From an uncultured Prevotellaceae bacterium (GTDB lineage Bacteria > Bacteroidota > Bacteroidia > Bacteroidales > Muribaculaceae), in contig ONKF01000012.1 in the NCBI GenBank assembly GCA_900318335.1, positions 1-64,000 of the forward strand: a stretch of DNA of 64,000 nucleotides, in the 5' to 3' direction. Below the pieces are notes generated by a model. The model made no database searches, was not told where the DNA came from, and saw only the letters and a list, made by a program, of their open reading frames with translations. How positions within the stretch are numbered: position 1 is the stretch's first letter; the number at the start of each line of letters is the position of its first letter. Below, in pieces: positions 51,859 to 60,589 of the stretch. The position numbers were made by a program, and so were the translations under genes.

Positions 51859-53406
51859 TTATTTCTTATTGTCTCTCTCTTGTTTATCGGAAAAGCACTT
51901 ATCAATGGCGGATTTAAGATACACTCTAAACTGGCCGTCTTTGGCGCTCGGGATTTTTTTGTATCTGACAATACCATACACAGTTTCCCTGTCAACATGA
52001 TACTTGGCCATAATCTGCTCGACCATGTAGTAGTCTTCGGCATATTGGAGTCCTGGATTACGTGCAAAGTCAACATGGAGCTTGGAGTAATACGTGATGC
52101 CATACTCCTTTTTTGTAGGGATATTGTGACGATGAGTAAAGCTGCGTCTGGCCACAGGTGTCATGTTGTACATCTTTTCTATATCATCTGTGGTGTACCA
52201 TTCTGTGATAGAGGCTGGTGACGAATATCTGCTGAAGACATCTTCAACCGCTGTCTCATCGTAGAGCAGGATTCCTGCTACCTGCACCCTCGGTATTTTT
52301 TTCTGACGCAGCAGGAAGCCAACCCACTTTTTACTTTGTTTGTATCGTGCTGCTATCTCCTCGGCACTAATATAGCCTTCGTACCCATCTGCATCATTCT
52401 CTGATTCCACACTTGGTATGATTTCAATGCTGCCAGAATGAGGTGTGATTTGCTCTGTTCTTGTTCGATCATCCTTTGCTTTTTCAATCTTTGCGTTGAG
52501 TTCAGAGATGCTTGTGAATCCATTCATGCGTTCCTTGATTGTCTTGTCAAACTCCTTCCGGTTAATCATTGTAAAGGTGCCTCGTTTGAAGCGGTCTATA
52601 TGATAGGTATGGAGATAATGGCTCACTTGATCTTTTGTGAATCCGTACTTCTCCATCACCTCCTTAAAAGTGTAGTAGAGAGGATCAATAGCTTCACCAT
52701 TACCTTTCAGGCTGTCGATATGGGGTTTGGAATAGAACACTTCCCTCCGCCTGGTAACCCTTGGTAACTTATGCCGTTTGGCAAAAGAAATGACGGCAGA
52801 GTAGGACATGTTGAACTTCTCCATAACCTGTTGGATAGTGTAGTAATTCTCCTTATCAAAGTCCTCGATGAGTTCGGAAAAGTACCTGTCAACGGCAGTT
52901 TTTGAGAAGGACACATTGCGTCCCTCGTATATCTTTGGGATGTCAAACTGCTCAATCCGTCGCATGGCCACTTTTCGGGTCACTTGATATTTCTCACAAA
53001 TCTCCTTCATTGTATAGCTATCGTGCTCGATCTTATGCCTGCGGTTGTTCCGCTTGACATATGCGGGGGCATTGTCAAACCATGCTTCGAGATCACTCCA
53101 TCGGATAATTGTTTTTGCCGGTGTTCTCAATGCTTTGAACATTCCTTTTGCCATATATCTATATATAGTCGGCAGACTTATGCCAAGAAGGTAAGCTGCC
53201 TCTTTTGGTGAAAGGAATGGTTTTTGTCCGATACTCTCCACTGTTGGCAGTTTTGAGTCCTGCTCTGATTCAATTTCTTCTTTCTTCATCTGTCTCTTTT
53301 TTGCCTTGTAAGCCTTGTTAACACAGGTTGAAGAGCAGTAAAGAGTCGTCATTTTGTGTGCTATGAATTGTTTCCCGCACCACTGACATCGTTTCTCTAT
53401 TTCCAT
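51859..53406 (-). CDS. multi-helix-turn-helix DNA-binding protein with N-terminal zinc finger
   Basis: 515 residues. Residues 1-35 hold a zinc-binding CQWCGKQF...YCSSTC motif. Then come about seven repeated HTH units of excisionase type, each of the form xx-EaAxxlGIs-xxTIYRYM or MEKYxVTRKxAMRRI (for example LSPKEAAYLLGISLPTIYRY, MKEICEKYQVTRKVAMRRI, FTKDQVSHYLHTYHI, MAKYHVDRETVYGIV). Tandem HTH arrays suggest simultaneous contact with several sites, such as the integrase arm sites at the adjacent element end. Upstream of the integrase gene and reading the same way. Confidence 0.8.
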   Translation of the reverse strand: MEIEKRCQWCGKQFIAHKMTTLYCSSTCVNKAYKAKKRQMKKEEIESEQDSKLPTVESIGQKPFLSPKEAAYLLGISLPTIYRYMAKGMFKALRTPAKTIIRWSDLEAWFDNAPAYVKRNNRRHKIEHDSYTMKEICEKYQVTRKVAMRRIEQFDIPKIYEGRNVSFSKTAVDRYFSELIEDFDKENYYTIQQVMEKFNMSYSAVISFAKRHKLPRVTRRREVFYSKPHIDSLKGNGEAIDPLYYTFKEVMEKYGFTKDQVSHYLHTYHIDRFKRGTFTMINRKEFDKTIKERMNGFTSISELNAKIEKAKDDRTRTEQITPHSGSIEIIPSVESENDADGYEGYISAEEIAARYKQSKKWVGFLLRQKKIPRVQVAGILLYDETAVEDVFSRYSSPASITEWYTTDDIEKMYNMTPVARRSFTHRHNIPTKKEYGITYYSKLHVDFARNPGLQYAEDYYMVEQIMAKYHVDRETVYGIVRYKKIPSAKDGQFRVYLKSAIDKCFSDKQERDNKK

Positions 53407-53732
53407 AAATGTGCGTCATTATAAAGGTTTAACTCTGCGGAAAATCCGCCATTTTTGTCTCACTCTTTCTCGCAATTTCTCACTGTGTATCATATTGTCC
53501 CGTCGATAGCGTTTTTGGGGTTTCTCATGGTGTATCACGTTTGTCCCAAATATTGCATACTGGAAGACAATTTGAACACAGTTTACACTCGCGGTAGAAA
53601 TATGATACAAAAATAGTACGAGAAAGTTGAAGAAAAAAATATGCAACCTGAAGTGTTAAAAACGAATAAACCGCTAATTTATAGCGGTTTACTTCAAGTC
53701 GTTCAAAGTTGTTCAGAGTTGTTTCTAAGGCT
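53407..53732. other. element right end / junction with mnmE
   Basis: A 326-bp non-coding junction. It contains two imperfect 26-27 bp direct repeats (53476-53501, 53521-53547; both run TTTCTCA..GTGTATCA..TTGTCCC) and a 10-bp exact inverted repeat, gtatcatatt (53487-53496) with aatatgatac (53599-53608). Near mnmE there is a 10-bp-period repeat on the minus strand (caactctgaa, caactttgaa, cgacttgaag). These are plausible integrase arm or core sites. The att core itself is not identified. Confidence 0.5.
53667..53691 (-). terminator. hairpin downstream of mnmE
   Basis: taaaccgcta (53667-53676) and tagcggttta (53682-53691) pair perfectly with a 5-nt loop; on the minus strand a TTCGTTTTT run follows. 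It terminates mnmE and could equally mark the integration site. Confidence 0.75.
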
Positions 53733-55130
53733 CTATTTGCCGATGCAGAAGTGGGAGAAGATTTCGCCGAGGATGTTGTCGGTGGTGATTTCGCCGGTGA
53801 TTTCACCGAGCCAGTGGAGGCATTCGCGGATATCCTGGTCGAGGAGGTCGCCGCTGAGGCCGTTCGTTAGGCCTGTAATGGCGCGGGCGATGGCATCGCG
53901 GGAGCGTGTCAAGGCCTGGTAGTGGCGGGCATTGGTCACGATGATGGCGTCATTGTCCACAGTTGGAAGAGCGGCACTCCTGACGATAAGTTCGCGCAGG
54001 GCCTCGATGTCATTGTCGCTCTTGGCGCTGATGGCCACGATTGGCGTGCCCTCGGGCAGGATGTCGTTAAGCTCACTTCTCGCAGCGACATCATCGTCAA
54101 GGTCGGTCTTGTTGAGCACGGCAATCAGTGCCTTGCCCTCGCAGTGGGACAGGATGTCATGGGCCATGCTGGTGTCGGCGCTTGTGACGTCAACGATCCA
54201 TAGCACAACCTTAGCCTTGTCGATAGCTTGCCAGGTGCGCTCGATGCCCATCCGCTCAACGGCATCAGTTGACTGCCGGATACCTGCTGTATCGATGAAA
54301 CGGAACAACGTGCCGCCCATCACCACGGTATCTTCGATGGTGTCACGCGTGGTGCCATGGATGTTGCTCACCAGAGCGCGGTCGTCACGCAGCATGGCGT
54401 TCAGCAGGGTGGACTTGCCCGCATTGGTCTGGCCAACGATGGCGACAGGCATGCCATTGCGGATGGCGTTACCGTCACGATAACTATCGGCAAGTCGGCT
54501 GATGAGGTCATGGATTTCGTGCGCCAAGGCAGTCACCTCGCCACGGTCGGCAAAGGTCACGTCCTCCTCGCTAAAGTCCAGTTCCAACTCAATGAGAGCC
54601 ACAAAGTGCAGCAGCTTGTCGCGAAGGCTCTTTAATTCGTCGCTGTAGCGGCCCCGCATCTGGCTCATCGCCACATGGTGGGCAGCACGGGACTGCGCCT
54701 CGATGACGTCGGCTACGGCCTCGGCCTGGGAGAGATCCATTCGCCCGTTGGCAAAGGCGCGGCGTGTGAATTCTCCTGCCGTGGCATGGCGACAGCCCGC
54801 GTCGATGAGCGTCTGTACTGCTTGCTGCTGAATCCATGTCGAGCCGTGACAAGCGAGTTCCACCACATCCTCGCCCGTAAACGAGTTGGGTGCGCGAAAG
54901 ACGGTCAGCACCGCCTGGTCGAGGATGTCACCGTTACTGTCCATCAATTGTCCCAGGTGAACCGTGTGGGTTTCCACGTCGGAGAGCGGCTTGCCCTGCC
55001 AACGCTGTTGCACAATATTCAACGCCTGCGGTCCGCTCACACGAACCACAGCAATACCTCCCCTACCCTGCGGCGTCGAAACGGCGCAGATGGTGTCGCT
55101 GCCAATACTTGTCAATTCTATCGGATTCAT
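53733..55130 (-). CDS. mnmE: tRNA modification GTPase MnmE
   Basis: 465 residues, family-typical length. The N-terminal formyl-THF-binding domain starts TICAVSTPQGRGGIAVVRVSG. The G domain has P-loop GQTNAGKSTLLNAML near residue 227, DTAGIR near 274 and NKTDLD near 339. The C-terminal signature FCIGK holds the conserved cysteine. With MnmG it installs the cmnm5 group on U34 of certain tRNAs. The 5' end overlaps the upstream endonuclease gene by 4 bp. The coding sequence is complete, so the mobile element lies just beyond its 3' end without damaging it. Confidence 0.97.
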   Translation of the reverse strand: MNPIELTSIGSDTICAVSTPQGRGGIAVVRVSGPQALNIVQQRWQGKPLSDVETHTVHLGQLMDSNGDILDQAVLTVFRAPNSFTGEDVVELACHGSTWIQQQAVQTLIDAGCRHATAGEFTRRAFANGRMDLSQAEAVADVIEAQSRAAHHVAMSQMRGRYSDELKSLRDKLLHFVALIELELDFSEEDVTFADRGEVTALAHEIHDLISRLADSYRDGNAIRNGMPVAIVGQTNAGKSTLLNAMLRDDRALVSNIHGTTRDTIEDTVVMGGTLFRFIDTAGIRQSTDAVERMGIERTWQAIDKAKVVLWIVDVTSADTSMAHDILSHCEGKALIAVLNKTDLDDDVAARSELNDILPEGTPIVAISAKSDNDIEALRELIVRSAALPTVDNDAIIVTNARHYQALTRSRDAIARAITGLTNGLSGDLLDQDIRECLHWLGEITGEITTDNILGEIFSHFCIGK

Positions 55131-56029
55131 CGGCGTGGATAATAAGTGGGCCAGTCCTTAATGTTTTGCTTACTCTCGATGACGTCCTCCACGTTGTCCT
55201 CAAGCGAGGCGAGGAAGTCATATCCCGTGAGGGCTTCTACCTTGTCGATGGTAGTGGCATAGTTGGTCCAGCTGTTGGGCAGGGCCTTATTCTCCATCAC
55301 AAAGGCAATCGCACGGTTCTGACCAGGTGAATAGATGACTTTGAAGAAACGCTCAGGCACAGCGATGTCGTCATGCTTGCCGATGCGTTTCATATTGTTA
55401 GAGAAGATGGGACCCGTAATCACGATGAGGCGTCCAGCCGAGCGCGACCACTTGTGGACCGCCTCCTCAACATGCCGCCACTCGCCGTCGTTCATCTCGT
55501 CGAGCTGCGGGCAGATGTTGGTCATCAGGAAGCACTGTTCCATGGCCGTCTTGTTCCAGCGCATATCCATCGCGGGAGCCATGTGGCCGCGGGTGTAACC
55601 GCTCTCTTTATAGTCCCACCAGTCGGGACAACCCTTCACGTCGTGGTCTCGCTCAAACTTGTAATTGGCACGGTTCTCGGCATCACGCGAGTCGGCCATC
55701 GACGTCATGGTGTTTGTCAGTTCATAGGCCACACAGTTGGGCACGCGGTAATACTTGTTGAAATAGACCACAATCGACTTGTAGTGGACCGTCTGGTTAT
55801 CCAGGCGCTCAGGCAGTTTCACGTCGAGCAGCGACGCGTCGCCTGTTGACTTATACTCCTTGCCCTCACCAGGTTTGCTTGCCTGATCTTTCACGGCATT
55901 GCCGTCGTCATAGGCACTCTTGTAGAACGAGTCCACTTGAGACGCCTCCTCTGGCCTTTCGTTACCCCCACGGCATCCAGTGAGTGCAAAAGCTAATAGT
56001 AACACACTATAAATCAAATGTTTCTTCAT
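55127..56029 (-). CDS. DNA/RNA non-specific endonuclease, lipoprotein (copy 1)
   Basis: 300 residues. Lipoprotein signal LIYSVLLLAFALTGC. Endonuclease_NS (NucA) domain at about 90-285: CVAYELTNTM, GYTRGHMAPAMDMRW near residue 148 with the catalytic His, and MTNICPQLDEMNDGEWRHVEE containing the Asn metal ligand and following helix. The usual DRGH is TRGH here. A sugar-non-specific nuclease acting in the periplasm or at the cell surface, perhaps for nucleotide scavenging. First of three adjacent paralogues; overlaps mnmE by 4 bp. Confidence 0.9.
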   Translation of the reverse strand: MKKHLIYSVLLLAFALTGCRGGNERPEEASQVDSFYKSAYDDGNAVKDQASKPGEGKEYKSTGDASLLDVKLPERLDNQTVHYKSIVVYFNKYYRVPNCVAYELTNTMTSMADSRDAENRANYKFERDHDVKGCPDWWDYKESGYTRGHMAPAMDMRWNKTAMEQCFLMTNICPQLDEMNDGEWRHVEEAVHKWSRSAGRLIVITGPIFSNNMKRIGKHDDIAVPERFFKVIYSPGQNRAIAFVMENKALPNSWTNYATTIDKVEALTGYDFLASLEDNVEDVIESKQNIKDWPTYYPRR

Positions 56030-56061
56030 TGCGTTCCGTCTTTAAGCCATCTATTGAACTG

Positions 56062-56069
56062 CAAATATA
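56062..56069 (-). promoter_or_regulatory. -7 box for the copy-1 endonuclease/mnmE operon
   Basis: On the minus strand TATATTTG matches TAnnTTTG, 32 bp before the ATG at 56029. Confidence 0.6.
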
Positions 56070-56090
56070 ACAAAAATTCCGCACATTTCT

Positions 56091-57023
56091 CTATTCCCAG
56101 TCCTCGACTTTACACTGGCGCTTGGGGATGGCGCTGGAGAAGGTGAGGCCAGTGCGTCGCTCAACCTCGGCAACAGTGACGGCATACTTGGCGATGCCCC
56201 CGGGACAGGGGCGGTTCTCGTAGATGAAAGCGATGGCACGCCCGTGCTCGGGGGCATAGACCACCTTGAAGAAGGCGTCGGGGACAGCGATATTCTGCTT
56301 GTCCTTGCCGATCTTTTTAGGATTCTTGCCCATAATGGGGCCGGTATAGACTATCAGGCGCTTGTCACGCTTGGCCCATCGGTGCACTTTCTCCTCGAGC
56401 ACACGCCAATGGTCGTTATTGAGTTTGGTGTCCTGAGGGCACATATTGGTCATGTAGAAGCACTGGGCCATCGCGGTCTTGTCCCAGCGCATATCCATCG
56501 CGGGTGCCATGTGACCACGGCTGTAGCCGCTGCCACGGTATTCCCAATTCTCAGGACAGGACTTGACGCCTGAATCCTTGGCATAATTGTAGTTCTTACG
56601 GCTCTCATGGTCAGGGGCATCGGCCATCGAGACCATTGTCGCCGTGAGTTCATAGGCGACACAGTTGGGGATCCTCAACGAGGGGTTGAAGTTAACCCTG
56701 ATGGCCTGGTAGTTGATGACCTGGTTGGAAACACCTTTGGGGATGCCTACCGACAGCAATGCGTTGGTATTCTGCTGCGGAATGACAGTCGCCGTAGCTG
56801 TCTTGCCGATGGTGGGGACCGTCAGCAGTGAGGAAGAAAACTTGTCTTTTTTTCTTGATTCTCTTGACTTTTTGGACTTTTTCTTCTTTTTGTCTTTTTT
56901 CTTGCTCTTGGCTTGGGCAGACCACTGCGTGGTGATGGAGCTATCGCCCATCACTTGAGGAGGCAGGGCCCCACCCATGACCATTGCTGCTACCAGAATC
57001 CAAATCTTCAGTAATTGCTTCAT
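56091..57023 (-). CDS. DNA/RNA non-specific endonuclease (copy 2)
   Basis: 310 residues. N-terminal signal sequence (ILVAAMVMGGALPPQVMG), then a strikingly basic linker with runs of Lys (KSKKKDKKKKKSKKSR near residues 38-55). The Endonuclease_NS domain follows at about 95-305: CVAYELTATM, GYSRGHMAPAMDMRW, MTNMCPQDTKLNNDHW. DRGH is SRGH. It is closely related to copy 1 and more distantly to copy 3. The Lys tract could bind nucleic acid or cell-surface polyanions. Confidence 0.88.
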   Translation of the reverse strand: MKQLLKIWILVAAMVMGGALPPQVMGDSSITTQWSAQAKSKKKDKKKKKSKKSRESRKKDKFSSSLLTVPTIGKTATATVIPQQNTNALLSVGIPKGVSNQVINYQAIRVNFNPSLRIPNCVAYELTATMVSMADAPDHESRKNYNYAKDSGVKSCPENWEYRGSGYSRGHMAPAMDMRWDKTAMAQCFYMTNMCPQDTKLNNDHWRVLEEKVHRWAKRDKRLIVYTGPIMGKNPKKIGKDKQNIAVPDAFFKVVYAPEHGRAIAFIYENRPCPGGIAKYAVTVAEVERRTGLTFSSAIPKRQCKVEDWE

Positions 57024-57059
57024 CTCATCAACTATAAACTATTCTCTAATAACTATTAA

Positions 57060-57878
57060 CTAATTAAGCCACGCGTCGAGGTGGACGGGAGCTTCAAGGC
57101 GTTGCTGTTCCTCGGCGGGCAGATAGGCTACCTCATCGACACTCACGACATACTGGCTCAGCCTGCCACCGCTATGCCCGTTGGGATAGATAAAGGCGAT
57201 GGCACGCATGGGGCGCACACACGGAGCCAACACGACCTTGTAAAAACTCCCTGGTACGGTAACCTTACCCCCAGCCAGTGCTGTATCGCTATCGCAGACA
57301 ACAGGCCCCGTGAACACGACCAAGGCGCTGTCGCGAGCTGTCCACTCACGCACCTTTTCCTCCAGTTTGGCCCAGCCGCCCTCGTTGAGCGCTTTGTGCA
57401 TCGGGCACACGTTGGTCAACAGAAACGACTGCTGCATGGCCGCATCACTCCACTTGAGGTCGGCGGCAGGCACCAGGTGGCCACGGTCGAAGCCGCTACC
57501 GGCATAGTCAACCGGCTCGGGGCAACCCTTCACACCAGGGTCAGCCATGAACTCGTTACCGCGTTCAGTTGTTCCGTTCAGCTCGTTTACGACAAGTTCA
57601 TAGGCAGTGCAATTGGCAATGCCACGGTTGCTATTAAAGTGCACAGCGAAAGCTTCGCCGTAATTCACCAGCGTATCGCTCATGCCACTGGGGACGCCGA
57701 CGGTCATCAGACTGTCGCGCGCGCCCCTGCTCAAGGGAACCAAATGTGGAGCGTTATCGTTCACGATGACGCGATACAGCAAAAAGCATACCAACGCCAC
57801 CGTCAAGCCCCACAAGAGGAACCTGACGGTATCACCCCATCGTTGCCACAACCGCTCAATCTGCTTGTTCATAGTCAC
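57060..57878 (-). CDS. DNA/RNA non-specific endonuclease, membrane-anchored (copy 3)
   Basis: 272 residues. One N-terminal transmembrane helix (FLLWGLTVALVCFLLYRVI) anchors a NucA-type domain: CTAYELVVNEL, GSGFDRGHLVPAADLKW with the canonical DRGH, LTNVCPMHKALNEGGW. It keeps the consensus Asp that copies 1 and 2 lost, so it may be the ancestral form. It is 36 bp upstream of copy 2 on the same strand. Confidence 0.88.
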   Translation of the reverse strand: MTMNKQIERLWQRWGDTVRFLLWGLTVALVCFLLYRVIVNDNAPHLVPLSRGARDSLMTVGVPSGMSDTLVNYGEAFAVHFNSNRGIANCTAYELVVNELNGTTERGNEFMADPGVKGCPEPVDYAGSGFDRGHLVPAADLKWSDAAMQQSFLLTNVCPMHKALNEGGWAKLEEKVREWTARDSALVVFTGPVVCDSDTALAGGKVTVPGSFYKVVLAPCVRPMRAIAFIYPNGHSGGRLSQYVVSVDEVAYLPAEEQQRLEAPVHLDAWLN

Positions 57879-57894
57879 AATTACTCTTTCTGCC

Positions 57895-58521
57895 TCATTT
57901 ATTCTTTTTATGCAAGAAAGAAAATAGAAAATGAGTACCTATACAGCCCAAGAGAAGACAGATGATGGCAATTGCCTGAAGTTTGCTTTTTACAGGGCAG
58001 ACGCTGAAGGTTAAGGCAATCAAAGCAAATTCGACAGCGAGCACACGGTGCCATCTGATGAGCAGTTTGAACTGTTCGGCATTGGTGATACTTTTCGATA
58101 AAGCGACGGAGAAGGCGGACATCGGATGATAGGCCAGAAAGAGTCCTGCGATTGCAACGATGAAGAAGCACAGATATTCTGGCAGAATATCGGTACGCTG
58201 TTCAAACGTGTGGGTGGCTACCCCGACGACTACCGAGCAGACCAGAATCAGGGCCGTTGCCATTTCAAAGGCAGTCCCCTCGCGTGTGCGCTGCACCTTA
58301 GTCTTTTCAAAAGCCCGTTGTATTTTCTCTTCCTCTCTATTCACATTGGGCGTTGGGCTGTTGACATAGAGTACTAAAGCAGCAAGACCAATGATGGCTC
58401 CAAATATAGATGCGACAGAGGCATCAATCACGCCAGCTGAAAAGAGTACCAAAATCAGAACCAATGCAACGACGACAATCAAGGTTGTCAGTTTATATGA
58501 TGTATTCATTTTGTTCATCAT
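57895..58521 (-). CDS. small multi-pass membrane protein (family copy A)
   Basis: 208 residues with about six hydrophobic helices. A short cytoplasmic segment near residues 60-85 carries RTREGTAFEMATALIL, a motif shared with the frameshifted gene at 59207-60284 (RTIEGTAFETAAVLML). Function unknown. Part of a leftward run of related membrane genes behind the SPFH gene. Confidence 0.75.
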   Translation of the reverse strand: MMNKMNTSYKLTTLIVVVALVLILVLFSAGVIDASVASIFGAIIGLAALVLYVNSPTPNVNREEEKIQRAFEKTKVQRTREGTAFEMATALILVCSVVVGVATHTFEQRTDILPEYLCFFIVAIAGLFLAYHPMSAFSVALSKSITNAEQFKLLIRWHRVLAVEFALIALTFSVCPVKSKLQAIAIICLLLGCIGTHFLFSFLHKKNK

Positions 58522-58569
58522 CTCTTCGGTTTTAGAAATTGATAACTAATGTTGTTTCACTGAACCGGC

Positions 58570-59202
58570 TTAACCCCTTGCCTTGCGGATGAGGATGCGA
58601 AAAGCAATATAGGCTAGAAGCAACACCGCAGCCAGCCCGATAATAATCCAGTTCTGCTGCCGAAGTGCAGGAAAAGAGAATACCAGCATTCCCGCAGCAA
58701 ACAGTACGGCAAACAGGCGATTCATGTAAACAGCCAATTTGACCTGTTTGATGTTGGTCAGGATGCCTGCGTTATTGATGTCACCAGGGCTGTAGGTATC
58801 ACAGAGCATAAAGATGATGGTGCCGGTGAAAAAGAGCATGCTGAACAGTGTATTGAAGCTGAAACTGCCATCGGCCTCGGTAAAGACGCCGTTCTTGGCA
58901 GATACTGCCCATGCCATGGCGACGAGGACACCTGTGATAATTTCAATCCCAGTGCTCAAGGCGGTGCGGGTCATCTTCACCTCATCAAGATGGAAGCCAT
59001 CGGCGGGCTCTTCTCGCTCGCTGCTGTACTTGGCCAGCAGAATGATGGCGACAAAATTGCCGATAGCTGCGACAACTACTCCTGTGACGATGATTCCCGT
59101 CATTGACAATCCGGCCCATCCTGCCAGCATGAGAGCCCCAATGAGGACAACCATGCATACGATGCCCAGCAGATTGAAAGCGCTATTACTATTCAGTTTC
59201 AT
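58570..59202 (-). CDS. small multi-pass membrane protein (family copy B)
   Basis: 210 residues, about six transmembrane helices. The cytoplasmic stretch FHLDEVKMTRTALSTGIEII aligns in position with the TR.EGTAFE motif of its neighbours, so it is a more diverged paralogue. It is 4 bp downstream of the frameshifted copy. Function unknown. Confidence 0.75.
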   Translation of the reverse strand: MKLNSNSAFNLLGIVCMVVLIGALMLAGWAGLSMTGIIVTGVVVAAIGNFVAIILLAKYSSEREEPADGFHLDEVKMTRTALSTGIEIITGVLVAMAWAVSAKNGVFTEADGSFSFNTLFSMLFFTGTIIFMLCDTYSPGDINNAGILTNIKQVKLAVYMNRLFAVLFAAGMLVFSFPALRQQNWIIIGLAAVLLLAYIAFRILIRKARG

Positions 59203-59206
59203 AATC

Positions 59207-60284
59207 CTATTCGTTACTTGTCGGGTTGTTTTCTTTGTCAGATATAAAGAAGAAGTTGCAAATCGAGATCACGATGAGCACTGCGACGTAGAGGTAATCC
59301 AGTGTTTTCTTGTCCAGCTCGGGGAGAATGAAGGGAAGAATCAGCGCAAACAGTGCGAGCACAACAGCCGAAATGCGGCATCGCCTGATGCTGTCCAGAA
59401 CCTGTTTGTCGCTCTTGAAGATGGTAGCGCTATTCAGCCATGTCGGGAAATAGGCAAGGATGAGAAAACCGATGGAGAATGCCGAGCACATGATGAGGTC
59501 GGCGACAGGAATATCCAGGACCAATGAGCATGAGGACAGCCGCTGTTTCAAAGGCAGTGCCCTCAATAGTGCGTGTCACACTGATGTTTCGGGGATCGTA
59601 GTTGTTGACCTTGGCCATCAGGGCAGCGCTTCGCCTGTTGATGACGTGTTGGATGGGTATCATGAGCGCAAAAAGCAGTCCGCATGAGAAATAGAGCGCC
59701 CTCCACTTGTAATAGGTGCCAGGGTCATAGAGGTAGGTCAATATCAGCGTTACCAACGCTGCAAATAGGGCGGTGACATGACCATTGTTGCTCACGGCGA
59801 TAACGCCTCCCCGATCACACGGCTCACAGTATTTCTTCTTGATATCGGTGTAATAGGATGTGATGAGGGTGCCGATGGCAAATGCCGAAAAAAGGACGAC
59901 TCCCAACATGCGCTGGTCCAGTGTCCATGCCCGGTAAAGGGCATAACCGATGATGCCGACAACCACAATCTCACACAGGGTCCCGATGACAGTGCGCGGC
60001 GATTTGACAGTTTCGTCGCGTTCGTCTATTCTGCCTTCATCGATGTCGTTGAGCATCTTCTCGACTTCTTTCTCTCGTGCTGAAGGCGGGAACATCTCCG
60101 GAAACTTCTTCTTGAGGAAGTGCTCTATGAGATAGATGAGGCCTATTCCCACAATTCCTGTGGCGTACAGCATCCACTTGCTACTCAGGACATCGTTAGA
60201 TATAAGGACTCCGAGCAGTATGCAGAACAGTATGACATAGATCCATCGGCATATCTGCAATTTTTTATCAGTTATCGGCTTCAT
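59207..60284 (-). pseudogene. small membrane protein family copy C, frameshifted
   Basis: Two frames together make one gene. 60284 to about 59530 encodes an N-terminal part ending RTIEGTAFETAAVLMLI, and the continuation LDIPVADLIMCSAFSIGF to 59207 is in another frame. The junction is near 59525. Comparison with copy A implies a frameshift plus loss of roughly a dozen residues. Taken at face value the upstream frame runs to 59430 with a garbled tail. Either a real inactivation or a sequence error. The intact product would be about 358 residues with several helices. Confidence 0.75.
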
Positions 60285-60414
60285 TGCTAACGTCCTCCTG
60301 GTTATCGGGTTGACTTTTTTTCTTCTTGGGCAGACGGCGGGCCTTGCGCAGCGCCTCGGTGATGATCCACTGCAACTGACCGTTGGTCGAGCGGAACTCG
60401 TCGGCTGCCCACAT
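60268..60414 (-). CDS. Arc-type ribbon-helix-helix protein, N-terminally short (48 aa)
   Basis: 48 codons, overlapping the next gene by 17 bp. It begins MWAADEFRSTNGQLQWIITE and continues ALRKARRLPKKKK, which matches the helix-helix part of Arc-family proteins often encoded beside SPFH genes in Bacteroidales. The usual beta-strand N-terminus (about 20 residues) is absent and an in-frame stop lies three codons upstream of the ATG. It is either a truncated remnant or a short form; without the ribbon it should not bind DNA in the Arc manner. Confidence 0.55.
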   Translation of the reverse strand: MWAADEFRSTNGQLQWIITEALRKARRLPKKKKSQPDNQEDVSNEADN

Positions 60415-60589
60415 AGTCTGCTAATGATTTAAAAAACAGATAATGTTTATTGAAACAACTGAATCATCTGAAAAACCTGATTTTTGCCTATCTGTTATCG
60501 GCTGATGGGTGTAAACACTGGATTTATAATTGCCTGAGATGCGGCAGTGCTCAGAATAATCAGATCATTAAGTTGTTTTTACTTGTCGG

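Larger units (their letters stand above)
4549..53640. mobile_element. integrative conjugative/mobilizable element, approximate extent
   Basis: The right limit is inferred from the tyrosine integrase (50590-51756), the multi-HTH gene (51859-53406) and a repeat-rich stretch directly downstream of chromosomal mnmE. Everything between has element character: MobV relaxase, TOPRIM primase, topoisomerase III, SSB-like protein, ArdC proteins, wall hydrolases and cargo. The left limit is not seen. The remnant at 4549 suggests the element continued leftwards before the LanC block, so the element may start outside the window. VirB4/TraG, TraJ, TraK, TraM and TraN homologues were not found here. Confidence 0.6.

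Noticed and set aside
53932..54483. Rightward 183-codon frame inside mnmE
   Set aside because: Antisense to the conserved MnmE G domain; Ser/Thr/Val-rich shadow composition.
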